The notes: a model not told the origin generated them from the letters alone. Positions 44,611 through 55,475 are shown, numbered from the stretch's first letter. The stretch: DNA of 64,000 nt from Hygrocybe punicea (GCA_963556145.1 OY744464.1:6981508-7045507), one strand, 5' to 3'. A program made the numbers and translations.

Positions 44611-45517
44611 TGTAGATGCGGGTTCTTGGTTGGCTTCGGAACTATATAAAGAAATAATAAAGATCCTAACCTGTGGGTGTCAGCGTAGAAGTGACTGGAT
44701 AAGTCAGTGTCGGGAATAGTAGTAAAAGGAAGGGAATGTTAGTAAAAGTAAAGCCGCCGTGTAAAACTGGACTAATAACAATGAATCCGGCGATGAACGG
44801 AGTGAAAACGGACAAATAATAAAGAACCCGACGATGCCGATGATGTTGGGTACGGCGGGTCGGGTTGGGTCAGGTCGGAAACAATGAACGAATATATGGA
44901 AACAACGATAAAGACAACAAAGTGGACTATAAAAAGCTAAGGGTCTACGTGGATGAGCATTTTGAAGGGATTAAAATGATTCTGACTAGAGGGAAACGGG
45001 GACTAAGGGTATCTTTTTTTTGTACAGTCGTCGGGGACCGTTTTTATAGTACAGGAGTGTGTAGCTACTTTCGGACATGTCTACTTTGGCCGATAGAAAC
45101 CACAAAGAAAAGCTGGAATGGAGATGTGGAAAGGGGGGTTGCAAAGTGACGAAGACAGGAATATGGAGGGGAAAACGAATATCCATGACAAAGATGGAAA
45201 ATGTCCTACATATCTCCGAAAGGATGATGGGATGCATAAATATGGTAAGTCCGAAGTCGGGGATTGACTCCGATGAGATCCATCTTCTAGAATTGGAACT
45301 CCGAGGTGTTTGAGGCTGCCGGATTTGGTCCAAAAGCGGCTGTGACAAAGCGGCATGTGTCGGGTTACATCGGTCACGTCGGGTCACGTCACGTCACGTC
45401 ACGTCGGGTTGCGTCGGGTTACGTCGGGTTTGAATGCGAGTTGAATAGAGGCATCGGGTTCGTCCGGATTTGTGATATATCGAGGATACGGACTCAGAGG
45501 GACGTCAACCCTCTACA
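44611..45517 (-). repeat. 5' LTR of retroelement 2 (copy C)
   Basis: 907 bp, uninterrupted. It serves as the empty-site reference for the fold-back element. Nearly identical to LTR B over the parts compared by eye. Confidence 0.9.
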
Positions 45518-45521
45518 CCGA

Positions 45522-47739
45522 CGCACCCTCGTCAAATCCTATCCGCCACGAAAGTATCACAAAACGCTAACTGTATCACCCCAATCCATCTCCCAGTCCA
45601 CGTTGTCTCATCCGTCCACGTCAGTCGCCTCCATCTCCCAACATCGCCCTATCGCATACCGGCAACCTCGATCACCCGTCTCACGCCCCCCGGCCTCCCG
45701 CAACCTTGACAGACCACACACAACCATGATCTACGTCACGCAACCCACGTTCTGCCCCCAATCCGCCTGTGTCATCCGCCTCCATTGTCCAACGTTGCCC
45801 TATCCTGTACCCGCTTCCCTTGACCACCCGTTTTCCGCTTGCCTGACCTCTCGCCACCTCGAACGACCTCACGCAACCACAAACCACGTCACACCACGTT
45901 CCGTCATATCCACCCAAGTCATCCGCCTCCGTCTCCCAACGTCACCCTATGCCGTACCGCCACACCCGACTACCCGTTTACCACTCCCTCGACCTCTCGC
46001 CACCGTGAATGGCCCTACGTAGCCACGGTCGACCCCATGCAGCCCCATGTTCGCCTCCGTAGCCCCGAATTCGGGTCCTTCCGCTAGTCAAGACACTTCC
46101 GTTGTTGGATCCACCATCCGGAATGCCCCAAAACATGTCGACGGCACCCAAAGCACACTTGAACGGCCTCCAGTGTCCATGCCGCACCCGTCTGCAATTT
46201 AACACAGTCCAACGTCGTCACCGTACGAACCCGCCGCAGAACCGACACCTGTCCTTAGTCCCCACACCCGACTACCCTTTCTTGATATATCACCACCACC
46301 GCATTTTGACAAAGCCAACACCCGACTATGAACCCGGACGCATTCCTGACACCCGACTATGATCCCGCGGCATCCAGTTCTGGTTCCGGCTCAATTCGAG
46401 CATCTGGTTCCGGTTCCAGTTTCACAATCCGTATCCGCCACCTTCGCACCCCCCTCAACTCAACCCTATGAAAACCCCAATACCATCCATTGGCATAAGA
46501 ATTAGATAAATAGATAGATTAAATAAATACAAAGAAAGAAAAACGTCAGAGATAAAAGAAAGATAAAAAGAAATACACTCATTCCCGACACACCCGGCAC
46601 CCACATAATACACCCAACGCACCCAACGAACCTGCTTATGAACCCGACGCACCGCTTCACTCGTTCCCCATGCACCCAACTAATCCGCTCACGCACCCGC
46701 ATTAAACCCGTTGCCATCATTCTCCGTTTTCCATGACCCACCGTTTCTGCCACCGTTTCGACCCAGACACAACGTTCCCTGTCTCGGCTTCGATTCCCAA
46801 CCCACCCGACTTTATATTTCAGTTCTATGGGGGAGAATGCTTCCCCACGGGTCCAAGGCAGTGCTGAACCGCCCAGTATGAGGCTGATATCACATCTGTT
46901 GATGATCGCCCCCATATTAGTATTGACATATTGAACCTCCGCTGCCGTCTATTGAACCCCCGCCATCATCTATTGAACCTCCGCCATCATCTATCAAACC
47001 TCCATCGTCACCCATCGAACCTCCGTCATATTGTATTGAACCTCCATTGTCGTCATATTGAACCTCCGCCATCGTCATATCATGTTTACTGTCATCTTCG
47101 TATCTCTATGCCCACGTCACCAAGCTTATTGTTTTATGCTTTCTGCAGCCTATCCCACCGTTTCCACCACCCGTTGACACAGCCACCGAAGCCGCCAACC
47201 CTAACTCGACCCGACTACATCATTTTGTCATCCACTGTCATTTCCACTTATGCCCTACATGTTTCCGCTCATGCCTTCACCGTTTCCGTCACCCGCCCCC
47301 AATTCCATTTCAAGTTTGATTTCATCCTGACTTTATTTGTATTGCTTCCCTTCCTTCCCAATCTCCGATATTTGTTTCTCTTTCTCTATTTTGCATTTCC
47401 GCTGCCTTTTGTTTCAGTTTTCTAGTTTTCCACCTCTCGTTTCATTTCCGCTTGGTTATTGTCATCATAGTTTCTTTTCCCGCTGGTTTTATGTACTTTG
47501 TTTCCTTTTTCTCAACACTGGCTTCACCCATTTTGTTCTCTACTCCCTGCTCTTGGCCTCCAACCGACCATCGAGTTCCGCTAGTCACCATCCGCTGTCC
47601 CCGTTTGCGTCATCCACAACCCGCCTCGTCCTGTCGAACCCACTTCCACAACCACCGCGTCAGCTTCATCTCATGCATCCGAATCCCGAGTCCATGTAGT
47701 ATTGACCAGGGATGGTCTTTATTTAAAGTACCCGGGAGA
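45522..47739 (+). other. Internal region of retroelement 1, 3' part
   Basis: Resumes at the second CCGA. It contains repeats of the TTGAACCTCCGCCATCAT type at 46930-47080 and ends CCCGGGAGA before LTR D. The frames show no protein motif. Confidence 0.6.
46930..47080 (+). repeat. TTGAACCTCCGYC tandem repeat
   Basis: About seven imperfect units of 20-28 bp. The mirrored counterpart in retroelement 2 is at about 34300-34420. Confidence 0.75.
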
Positions 47740-48699
47740 TGTAGAGGGTCGACGTCCCTCTGAGTCCGTATCCTCGATATATCACGAATCCGGACGAACC
47801 CAATGCCTCTATTCAACTCGCATTCAAACCCGACGTAACCCGACGCAACCCGACGTGACGTGACGTGACGTGACCCGACGTGACCGATGTAACCCGACAC
47901 ATGCCGCTTTGTCACAGCCGCTTTTGGACCAAATCCGGCAGCCTCAAACACCTCGGAGTTCCAATTCTAGAAGATGGATCTCATCAGAGTCAATCCCTGA
48001 CTTCGGACTTACCATATTTATGCATCCCGTCGTCCTTTCGGAGATATGTAGGACATTTTCCATCTTTTTTATGGATATTCGTTTTCCCCTCCATATTCCT
48101 GTCTTCGTCGCTTTGCAACCCCCCTTTCCACATCCCCATTCCAGCTTTTCTTTGTAGTTTCTATCGGCCAAAGTAGACATGTCCGAAAGTAGCTACACAC
48201 ACATGTACTATAAAGACGGTCCCCGATGACCATACAAAAAGATACCCTTAGTCACCGTTTTCCTTTAGTCAGAATCACCTTTTAATCCCTTCAAATGCTC
48301 GTCCACGTAGACCCTTAGCTTTTTATAGTCCACTTTGTTGTCTTTATCGTTGTTTCCATATATTCGTTCATTGTTTCCGACCTGACCCAACCCGACTTGC
48401 CGTACCCGACATCGTCGGCATCGTCGGGTTCTTCATTATTTGTCCGTTTTCACTCCATTCATCGCCGGATTCGTCATTATCTAAAAGGAAGGGGATAATG
48501 GGGGGTCAGTGGCGTGGGAGCATCGGTTATGCTCGCGTTTTTTCACGTATTTCGCGTATGCTCGCATTTTGTCGCTTATGCTCGCGTGCGCAGCCACGCG
48601 CGAGGCCTCTGTCCCCTAGCGAGGCGAAGCCGAGCCGTTTTGGGTGCAAGCCATTTTAGGTGCGACGCGAAGCGGAGCCCAACATCCCCCATACCAGAG

Positions 48700-50035
48700 G
48701 TTCATCCCCGCACCCCGGACTGCCAATCCCCACCACAGACGACGAGAGGGGACCCATTGGGGTCAGTTGGGCCCAACATGGTGAGTTCCCGTGGCCCCGT
48801 TTGCCCGCAATGACCCCACCTGTCCCCATACCCCCCATCCCAGAACTCTACCCCGGGACCTCGGATCGCCATTCCCCGCCGTACAGACACAGGAGGGACC
48901 CATTGGGGTCTGTGGAGCGCAAAATGGCGAGTTCCCGCAGCCCCGTTTGCCCGCAATGATCCCACCTGTCCCCATACCCCCCACACCAAATCTCTACCCC
49001 CGGACCTCGGATGGCCAAGCCCCGCCCCACACATGCAGAAGGCACCCATTGGGGGTGATTGACCGCAAAATGGTGCGTTGCCGCAGCCCCGTTGGCCCGT
49101 GCTGACCCCCTCTTGCCCCATACCCCCCCCCTACCAGATCTCTACCCCCGGACCTCGGACGGCCAATCCCCGCCCCACACAGTTGGATGGGACCCAATGG
49201 GGTCGGACGAGCGCGAAACCCCGCATTCGTTCGACCCCGTTGGCCCACACTGGCCCCACCTCTCCCCATACCCCCCCCTGCCAAAACTCTACCCCGGGAC
49301 TTCGGACGGCCAATCCCCGCCCCACACATTTAGGAAGGACCAATTGGGGTCGATTGAGCGCAAAATGGTGCGTTCGTTCGTCCCCGTTGCCTCGCGCTGA
49401 CCCCCTCTTTCCCCATACCCCCCCTACCAGATCTCTACCCCGGGACCTCGGACGGCCAATCCCCGCCATACACACTTAGCAGGGACCCATTGGGGTCGAT
49501 TGAGCACAAAATTGAGGGTACGTTCGTCCCCGTTGGCCCGCGCTGACCCCCTCTTTCCCCATACCCCCGGGCCTCGGACGGCCAATCCCCGCCATACACA
49601 GTTGGATGGGACCCAATGGGGTCGGACGAGTGCGAAACCGCGCATTCGTTCGACCCCGTTGACCCACACTGGCCCCACCTCCCCTGATACCCCCCCCCTA
49701 CCAGATCTCTACTCCCGGACATCGGATGGCCAAATCCCCCTGTACGCGGACGGTTATGACCCTCTGGGGTCGTTTGAACATGCCATTGTGAGTGAGTTCC
49801 ACCCCGTTGGCCCACGCTGGCCCCACCTCTCCTCATACCCCCCCCCCTCCCAGATCTCTACCCCCGGACCTCGGATCCCCAAACCCCGCCACATACACAG
49901 GGATGGGACCCACTGGGGTCGTTTGAGCACGAGATTGCGCCTCCGTTCAGTCCCATTGCCTCGCGCTGCCCCCACCTCTCCTAATACCCCCCCCCCTCCA
50001 GATCTCTACCCCCAGCTTTCAGATTGCCATCCCCA
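48700..50035 (+). repeat. Tandem repeat array in the Helitron, ~145-bp units
   Basis: About ten imperfect units containing CTACCCCCGGACCTCGGA, GGGACCCAATGGGGTCG and CCGTTGGCCC. They yield Pro/Arg-rich spurious frames on both strands. Confidence 0.85.
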
Positions 50036-50254
50036 CCTCCAAGTAGTTATTATTTTGATTATTCTGGATGCTCTGCTTCCACTGGCTGACCCACCTCCAC
50101 CTCATACAACTGTACCATAGAATTAAATTATGAATATATTTATTATTATAAGAAATTGGTATGGCTGACTCTGACATAGAAAAAATTATTATTATCAGTA
50201 ACAAATAGCCTACATGATGGAGCACTACCAAATGTGTGTAACTCTGCTGTGAGA

Positions 50255-50450
50255 GCTACTGCAGAACGGGTGCTACGGGTGTTTGTGAGCGAAGCGAACA
50301 AACATCAGTGGCACAAAAGCATGTAATGTTGCTGGGAGTAGCCACTGGAGAACAGGTGCTATGGGTGTTTGTGAGCGAAGCGAACAAACATCAGTGGCAC
50401 AAAAAGCATGTAACTCTGCTGTGAGTAGCCACTGCAGCACGGGTGTTGCA
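50255..50450 (+). repeat. Direct repeats near the Helitron 3' part
   Basis: Two to three units containing GGGTGTTTGTGAGCGAAGCG and ACAAACATCAGTGGCAC, period about 85 bp. AAATTCAAATAAATTCA-type simple repeats follow to 50830. Confidence 0.8.
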
Positions 50451-51060
50451 GGTGGACATTTCCTTCATTCACATACATAAGTGACACAAAAACTGTGAAT
50501 TTGAGATAGCTATTCTGATAAATACTGACAAAGAAAACCCAGAAAATACATTGGAGATAAAATAAAATAAAATAAAAATCATTGACACTGTAGGAAAGAA
50601 ATTCAAAACAAAATAAAGTAAAATAAAATGAACTGCAACGAAATGAAGTCACACTGTAGGAAACAAATTTACAATAAATTACGATAAAATGTGAAAGAAA
50701 ATCACACAAGTAAATGTACAATAAATTCAAATAAATTCAAGTAAATCCCAATAAATTCCAACAAATGCACAGAAATTCAATAAATTCAAATAAATTCAAT
50801 AAATTCAAATAAATTCAAATAAATTTACCATAAAATAAAATAAAACAAAACTAACTAACACCGAAGCAACGCTCGGGTACCATCTAGTTAGTCCAGTTTT
50901 ACACGGTGGCTTTACTTTTACTAACATTCTCTTCCTTTTACTACTATTCCCAACACTGATTTATCCAGTCACTTCTACGCTGACACCCACTGGTTAGGAT
51001 CACTCTTTTATAGTTCCGAAGCCACCAAGAACCCGCATCTACATCGTGCAGCAAACAAAA

Positions 51061-51660
51061 TCTTACCGTTTTCCACGGATAAAAAAACATTTTCGGTGAG
51101 CATGGTGACCCTTGAGAGCATAAGCATAACATCTATATGAGGCCCGCCGATCAAAGGAGCTTTCATCAACAAAAACAAGCTGTTCAGGAGTGTATGTTAG
51201 TCCCATTTGGAATATGTATTTAATACGTTTAGTTTCACTGCATTCCATAGCCGCTTTCGTGATCTCAATGTAATAGGATCTTGGTTAGCATTTTCCGGAG
51301 CTGGAACTGATTAACAAACCTTTTTTAATGTAAATCCATGCTTCTTGAGTGCCCTCCAGATAGCCGAGATGTGAAATCTAACACCGTATGCATCCGTCAG
51401 CTGTTGTGCAAGTTCATCAAGGTAAATGTCAGGCAAATGCTGAATACATGCAATTAGATACTGGGAAATGAAAAACATCAATGATGGAGCCAAATAATGT
51501 TTTAACATGCAACGTACATCAAAGTGATCATCACTCAGTTTCCCTACCCGGATAGCCAATTTTTTGGGCAGTGCAACCTTGCCAGTGTCATGGAAATGCT
51601 TCAGAACACGTTGTATTGTTCATAAATTCACAGATGTCAGTGTTTCAATCTCCTGGGGCG
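51061..51660 (-). pseudogene. DDE_3 transposase, N-terminal half, one in-frame TGA
   Basis: Encodes a helix-turn-helix region (IETLTSVNL then TIQRVLKHFHDTGKVALPK), a second DNA-binding part (YLDELAQQLTDAYGVRFHIS, IWRALKKHGF) and the first catalytic Asp in QLVFVDESSFDRRASYR. It ends FFIRGKR at a GTAAGA donor (51066). The LTR element lies 17 bases into this intron. An in-frame TGA occurs at 51620-51622 where the plus-strand relative has CAA. Apart from that codon the halves together look complete. Confidence 0.78.
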
Positions 51661-52226
51661 ACTTGTTTCACTTGTGATACATGTGGACCAGAACCTGGCA
51701 TAGGTTGCCAGAGACTGGCTAGCATGGCATTATACTTGGTGGAAGCAGGATAGGATGCTATTGTTAGACCATGAGATGACAATGAATAAGAAATTTGGCC
51801 CGGTCGCTCACCGGATATAGAGAACGAGTGGTTGCAAATATAGGTATGCTGAAGTAACAGGAACGCATCAGAAACTTTCAAAAACGAGGACAGGAACTTG
51901 TGGGTACACACAATGCTTCTCCAGGTGAAGAGAATTGTTGTGACAGGAGCGGCTCATCGCTGGCGATCTTCGCTGGTGAGATATTGCTGTTGAAGCAGAT
52001 CTGTGTGGGCAAAAGGCACTCAATATTGAGGAAAGCGATAGAAGAAGATTGACGCAACTAAAACGTACTGGCGTGCTGCTCTCAAATGAGCTGATCAAGG
52101 TGCAATTGACCGCTAGTTGATATCTTCACCCGTTGTCGAGATATGGCTGTTACAAGTTGGGCGCCTATTTCTGACCAAAATCAACTGATTGCATAATACG
52201 ACACAACAAATGCAAACAGCAATAAG
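51661..52226 (-). other. DDE_3 element 5' leader, shared with 18667-19230
   Basis: Closely matching inverted copy of the plus-strand remnant. It includes a splice-like CCCCAG just before the helix-turn-helix exon. A short frame on both copies (starting MISSFESSTPVRFSC) is conserved only because the DNA is. Confidence 0.6.
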
Positions 52227-52244
52227 TATACTAAATATAGTAGT

Positions 52245-54452
52245 CACCTGTTCCGGAACATATCTGACGTCAGGAACAAGGGTCCTGATGGCCCTGGAAC
52301 TTGCCCAGCACCATTGCTATGGGCCCGCCCATCACTTCAGCATCACGCGCGCTCATCGTCATTGACATTGAGCACGAGTATTTCACTGTCCCACCGTATT
52401 TTCTTGCGGATTTTTTACATATCATAGATGTACTGCTCTACATGTTGTATATAGACTAATATACATGAAAATAAACAAAATAAAAGAGGAATAAAAGAAA
52501 TGAAATGGGGGAGATACATGGGGTGCCACCGACAAACTGGTGGGTACTCACCTTTGCAGAGGCGCCGGATTGCATCTGAAATTGATAGTCAAGGGTGCTG
52601 GAGGGTGATTGAGGGGTGGGATGGATGATGGGGGGTGGGGAAGGGTGCATGGAGTGGGGGGTGGGAATGCGTGGCGAGGAAGCGGCCGGGAAGCGAGGTG
52701 GATGGGGGAAACGGAGAGGGGATAGATGGGGGAGGGTTCCCGGCCCCAAATGAGTGGCGGGAAGGGGTAAGTACATGGGGAAAAAGCAGGAGGGAGGTTG
52801 GTACTTACCTGTACCATTAGGGGTCCCCCGCAGCCCTGCCCACATTCCACCATGAATAAAGCCAATGGGGATGTCATCTCAGACATCCCCAGCACCTCCT
52901 TTGTCGTTGTTGCCATCCAGATCGGCCCCGCTGTCAAGTTGCACGAGGATGGCGGCAGTGGCGGTGGCAATGGTGATATCTCGACAACGATGATGCCGTT
53001 GATGCCACCATTGCTGTGGGTGACCCTCTACATGTTCTTCATCGCCTTCATTGTTACGTGCCCGGTCTGCCGCCACCGGTTTCGACGTTCGAGGCCGTTG
53101 GTTGAAAAAGTTGGGTGTGCTCCTGCATGGCTTTGAGGACGTCCGGGGTGGTGGTCTCTGTGTGAATTGTCGCCATCATCATCATCCTCCTCATTTCCAT
53201 TGTTGTTGAGGTGGTGGGGAGTGGGAGCGTGGCGGGAGGCAAGTTGGGTGGTGGTGGGTGTTGGAAAAGCACATGTGACTTATCATATGGCTTTGAACCT
53301 TCCACCACCATCACCCCTCCCATTCACCACACTCCTGCTCCCCACCACCTCAACAAGTACGGGAATGAGGACTACGATGATGACGGCAACAATTTACACC
53401 GAGCACGCCTCCCCAGACATCCTCAAAGCCACGCCGGAGCACCCCTGAGTTTTTCGACCAACGGCCTCAAACAGCGGAACTAACGGTGGCGGACTGGGCA
53501 CACAGTGACGAAGACGACAAGGGCGATGTGGAGAGTCATCCACGATGAAGGCATCATCAACGGCATCATTGTCATTGAGATATCGGAATCGCCATCGCCT
53601 CTGCCACCATCCTCGCGCAACTTGATGGCGGTGGAGAGGTACCGAGGTACCTCTCCGGGGGCTCACGCAGGACTCGAGGTGAAAGTCGACTGGATAGGAA
53701 GGATGAACTGACTACTACATTGGGAACTGCTACTGACTAAGGGACTGGTCACGTGTTCTACCACTACAGCGGGACCAATCGCGATGATAAAACACACGAT
53801 GGGGACCATGGGGATGTCGTAGATGATGTCCCTGTTGTTTTTATTGATGATGGAATGCAAAGGGGGCCGTGGGGGGCTTTAATGGTGAAGGTGAGTACCC
53901 ACCTCCCTCCTGCTTTTTCCCCATGTACTTACCCCTTCCCACCGCTCGTTTGGGGCCAGGAACCCTTCCCCATCCATCCCCTCTCTGTTTCCCCCATCCA
54001 CCTCACTTCCTGGCCACTTCCTGGCCACGCATTCCCACCCCCCACTCCATGCACCCTTCCCCACCCCCCATCATCCATCCCACCCCTCACTTACCCTCCA
54101 GTGTCCTTCCCCTTTAATACTAGGCCTAATCCGACCCCTCTGTGAAGGTGGGTACCCACCAGTTCAGTGGCAGCACCCCATGTATCTCCCCCATTTCATT
54201 TCATTTATTTCTCATTTATTTCATGTATTTTCATGTATATTAAGCTATATACAGTATGTAGAAGAATAGACCTATGATATACATAAAAATCTACAAGAAA
54301 AGATGGCGGGATAGTGAATTATTGGTGCTCGCTGTCGATGACAATGAGCGCATGTGATGCTGAAGTGATGGGCGGGCCCATGGCAACGGTGACGGGCAAG
54401 TTCCGGGGCCATCAGCGCCGTTCCTAACGTCGGATACATTCTGGAACAGGTG
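52245..54452. mobile_element. 2.2-kb palindromic element
   Basis: Ends CACCTGTTCC are inverted, followed by mirrored blocks (GACGTCAGGAAC, GGGCCCGCCCATCACTTCAG) and, further in, mirrored GTGGGTACTCACC/GGTGAGTACCCACC and CCATCCACC tracts. The centre is near 53.35 kb. The arms are diverged. No transposase. The target duplication was not clear. It abuts the end of the DDE_3 element. Confidence 0.7.
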
Positions 54453-54472
54453 AATGCTGAACCAAATAGTTA

Positions 54473-54610
54473 ATGGCACAGGTAACCCCCAGGTACAACT
54501 GGGTGTACCCGTACCCGTACCTGGCTTTACCCGTACCCGCAGTGACGGGTACGGGTTCTGGTGGGTATGGGTACGGGTACACCTAGTTACCCGGGGGTAT
54601 CCCACCACAA
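54473..54610. repeat. TACCCG-rich MITE-like piece
   Basis: CACAGGTAACCCCCAGGTAC resembles the end of the 314-bp MITE (CACAGGTAACCCCCGGGTA). Inverted GGGTACGGGT/ACCCGTACCC blocks follow. Probably a diverged relative. Confidence 0.5.
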
Positions 54611-54808
54611 TGTGGTGGGGTGCTGGTGAGGTGTCACCGGTGAGGTCTCGAACCCCCTGCAACCTCGCGAATGCAGCCCAACGTCAATTGACGTTGGGGT
54701 TGCGTACTCGCAAAGTGTTGGCCAGGGGGTGGGGACCTGGGCACTGGTGCCAGGAACCTTGCACACCGTACCCATTATTGGCGGGTACCCACCACATTCC
54801 ATCCTAAG

Positions 54809-55001
54809 TACCTCGTGAACAACGGGGGCGCGTCAATTGACACGCTCCGTTTGTTTTCGTGAGGTTGGATGGGGCTGGGGAGTTTCCATGGGTGTCCGCA
54901 CGTGCTCACTACCTCATGAACAATGGGGGCACGTCAATTGACGTGCTCTGTGTTTTCGCGAGGTTGGATGGGGCTGGGGACGTCCCATGGGTGTCCGCCT
55001 C
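54809..55001 (+). repeat. Two tandem ~101-bp units with CGTCAATTGACG palindromes
   Basis: Unit 1 starts at 54809 (ACCTCGTGAAC) and unit 2 at 54910 (ACCTCATGAAC). Both contain GTCAATTGAC and GAGGTTGGATGGGGCTGGGG. A third CGTCAATTGACG palindrome is at about 54690. Confidence 0.85.
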
Positions 55002-55475
55002 ATTTCCGTCGTCCGTTGCCCCCGTCCCCGTTCCCATGCTCGCTGTCCTCGTCATCGCCATTGTCGTCGTCCCCATTGCCGTCGTCCTTCTTGTCCCGTT
55101 CTCCGTTGTCCTCGTTGTCCCGTTCCCCCGTTGTTGTCTTCCCGTTGTCGTAGTTGCCGTTCCCGCTTTGTCGTCGTCTTCCCATTCTCGCCGTCGTTGC
55201 GTTTGTCGTCATTCTTGTCTTCGTTTACCCCGTCGTCCTCATTCCCGTCGTCCTCGTTCTTGCTGTCATGGTTGGCCTGGGTTGTCCCCATTCTCGGCTG
55301 CGTCCCATCTGCTTGTTGCTGTTGCTGTGTTCGCGTTCATTTGGCGCAAGGGTGTGGGAAAAAAACCTAAAAGTATTTAAGTAGTTAGTAGAATAAATGA
55401 ATAAATGAATAGAATGCTTACCTGGGGTGCCCTGGCACCCACACCCGTTGCTGTGTCATTGTTGTTGAAGGAAAT
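55000..55475 (-). CDS. Unknown gene-like module, copy 4 (weak)
   Basis: Minus strand: an exon ending ...GVGARAPQ at CACCCCAG, a GTAAGC...TTTTAG intron (about 55368-55422), then an exon with many Gln and Asn codons leading into GACGACGGG-type repeats. The intron and flanking bases match copy 3; the ATRxRLG motif itself is not present upstream. Probably a diverged or truncated copy. Confidence 0.3.

Larger units (their letters stand above)
32044..45517 (-). mobile_element. Non-autonomous LTR retroelement 2, inserted in retroelement 1
   Basis: Same family on the opposite strand. The 5' LTR is C (44611-45517) and the 3' LTR B (32044-33675). CCGA flanks both sides (32040-32043, 45518-45521), a perfect 4-bp target duplication. 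The internal region is again GTACGAGGC-type diverged units without pol motifs. Subtracting the nested elements leaves about 5.9 kb of internal DNA. Insertions inside it are a fold-back element in LTR B, a 4.3-kb TIR element and a solo LTR. Confidence 0.85.
48480..50887 (+). mobile_element. 2.4-kb non-autonomous Helitron
   Basis: Starts TCTAAAAGG and ends with the hairpin-like CCGAAGCAACGCTCGG followed by TACCATCTAG, the usual Helitron 3' form. It lies between A (48479) and T (50888) with no target duplication. LTR A shows the empty site (GTTATTAGTCCAG). The interior has no Rep or helicase frame; it is made of tandem repeats and AT-rich DNA. It presumably depends on a Helitron elsewhere. Confidence 0.9.
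22072..51043 (+). mobile_element. Non-autonomous LTR retroelement 1 (no pol), heavily nested
   Basis: The 5' LTR is 22072-22967 and the 3' LTR 47740-51043 (896 bp without its Helitron), both on the plus strand and both TGTAGA...TCTACA. Flanks TTGT (22068-22071) and TCGT (51044-51047) could be a 4-bp target duplication with one change. A primer-binding-like TGGAGCCCACC starts two bases after the 5' LTR. Internal DNA (22968-24498, 31678-32039, 45522-47739) contains only Pro/His/Ser-rich frames and no reverse transcriptase, protease or integrase motif. It is therefore a LARD-like element needing proteins from elsewhere. Confidence 0.82.
47740..51043 (+). repeat. 3' LTR of retroelement 1 (copy D), split by a Helitron
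   Basis: Without 48480-50887 it is 896 bp, the same length as LTR A. The sequences differ at scattered sites, for example near the start (TCGACGTCC against TTGACATCC). Confidence 0.9.
21443..52226 (-). mobile_element. DDE_3 transposon, interrupted by a 29-kb nested insertion
   Basis: The two ends carry a short inverted match (TTGTGTCGTAT inward at about 21446 and 52206). The transposase reads on the minus strand from about 51660, through the insertion, to a stop at 21551. Without the 22072-51043 block the element would be about 1.8 kb, the normal size for Tc1/DDE_3-type elements. A second, truncated copy lies at 18667-19560. Terminal bases and target duplication were not fixed with certainty. 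Confidence 0.7.

Noticed and set aside
34540..46810. GGCTTCGATTCCC as a possible tRNA gene fragment in retroelement interiors
   Set aside because: No cloverleaf could be drawn around either copy.
33652..47763. Many Pro/His/Ser-rich frames in the LTR element interiors
   Set aside because: No retroviral or other motif, frames shift between repeat units, and both strands are similarly open in GC-rich DNA.
48700..50035. CRISPR-like appearance of regularly spaced repeats
   Set aside because: Units are ~145 bp, imperfect and directly adjoining without spacers, inside a eukaryotic Helitron.
48514..50120. Overlapping Pro/Arg-rich frames in the Helitron
   Set aside because: Explained by the 145-bp tandem array; no Rep or helicase motif.
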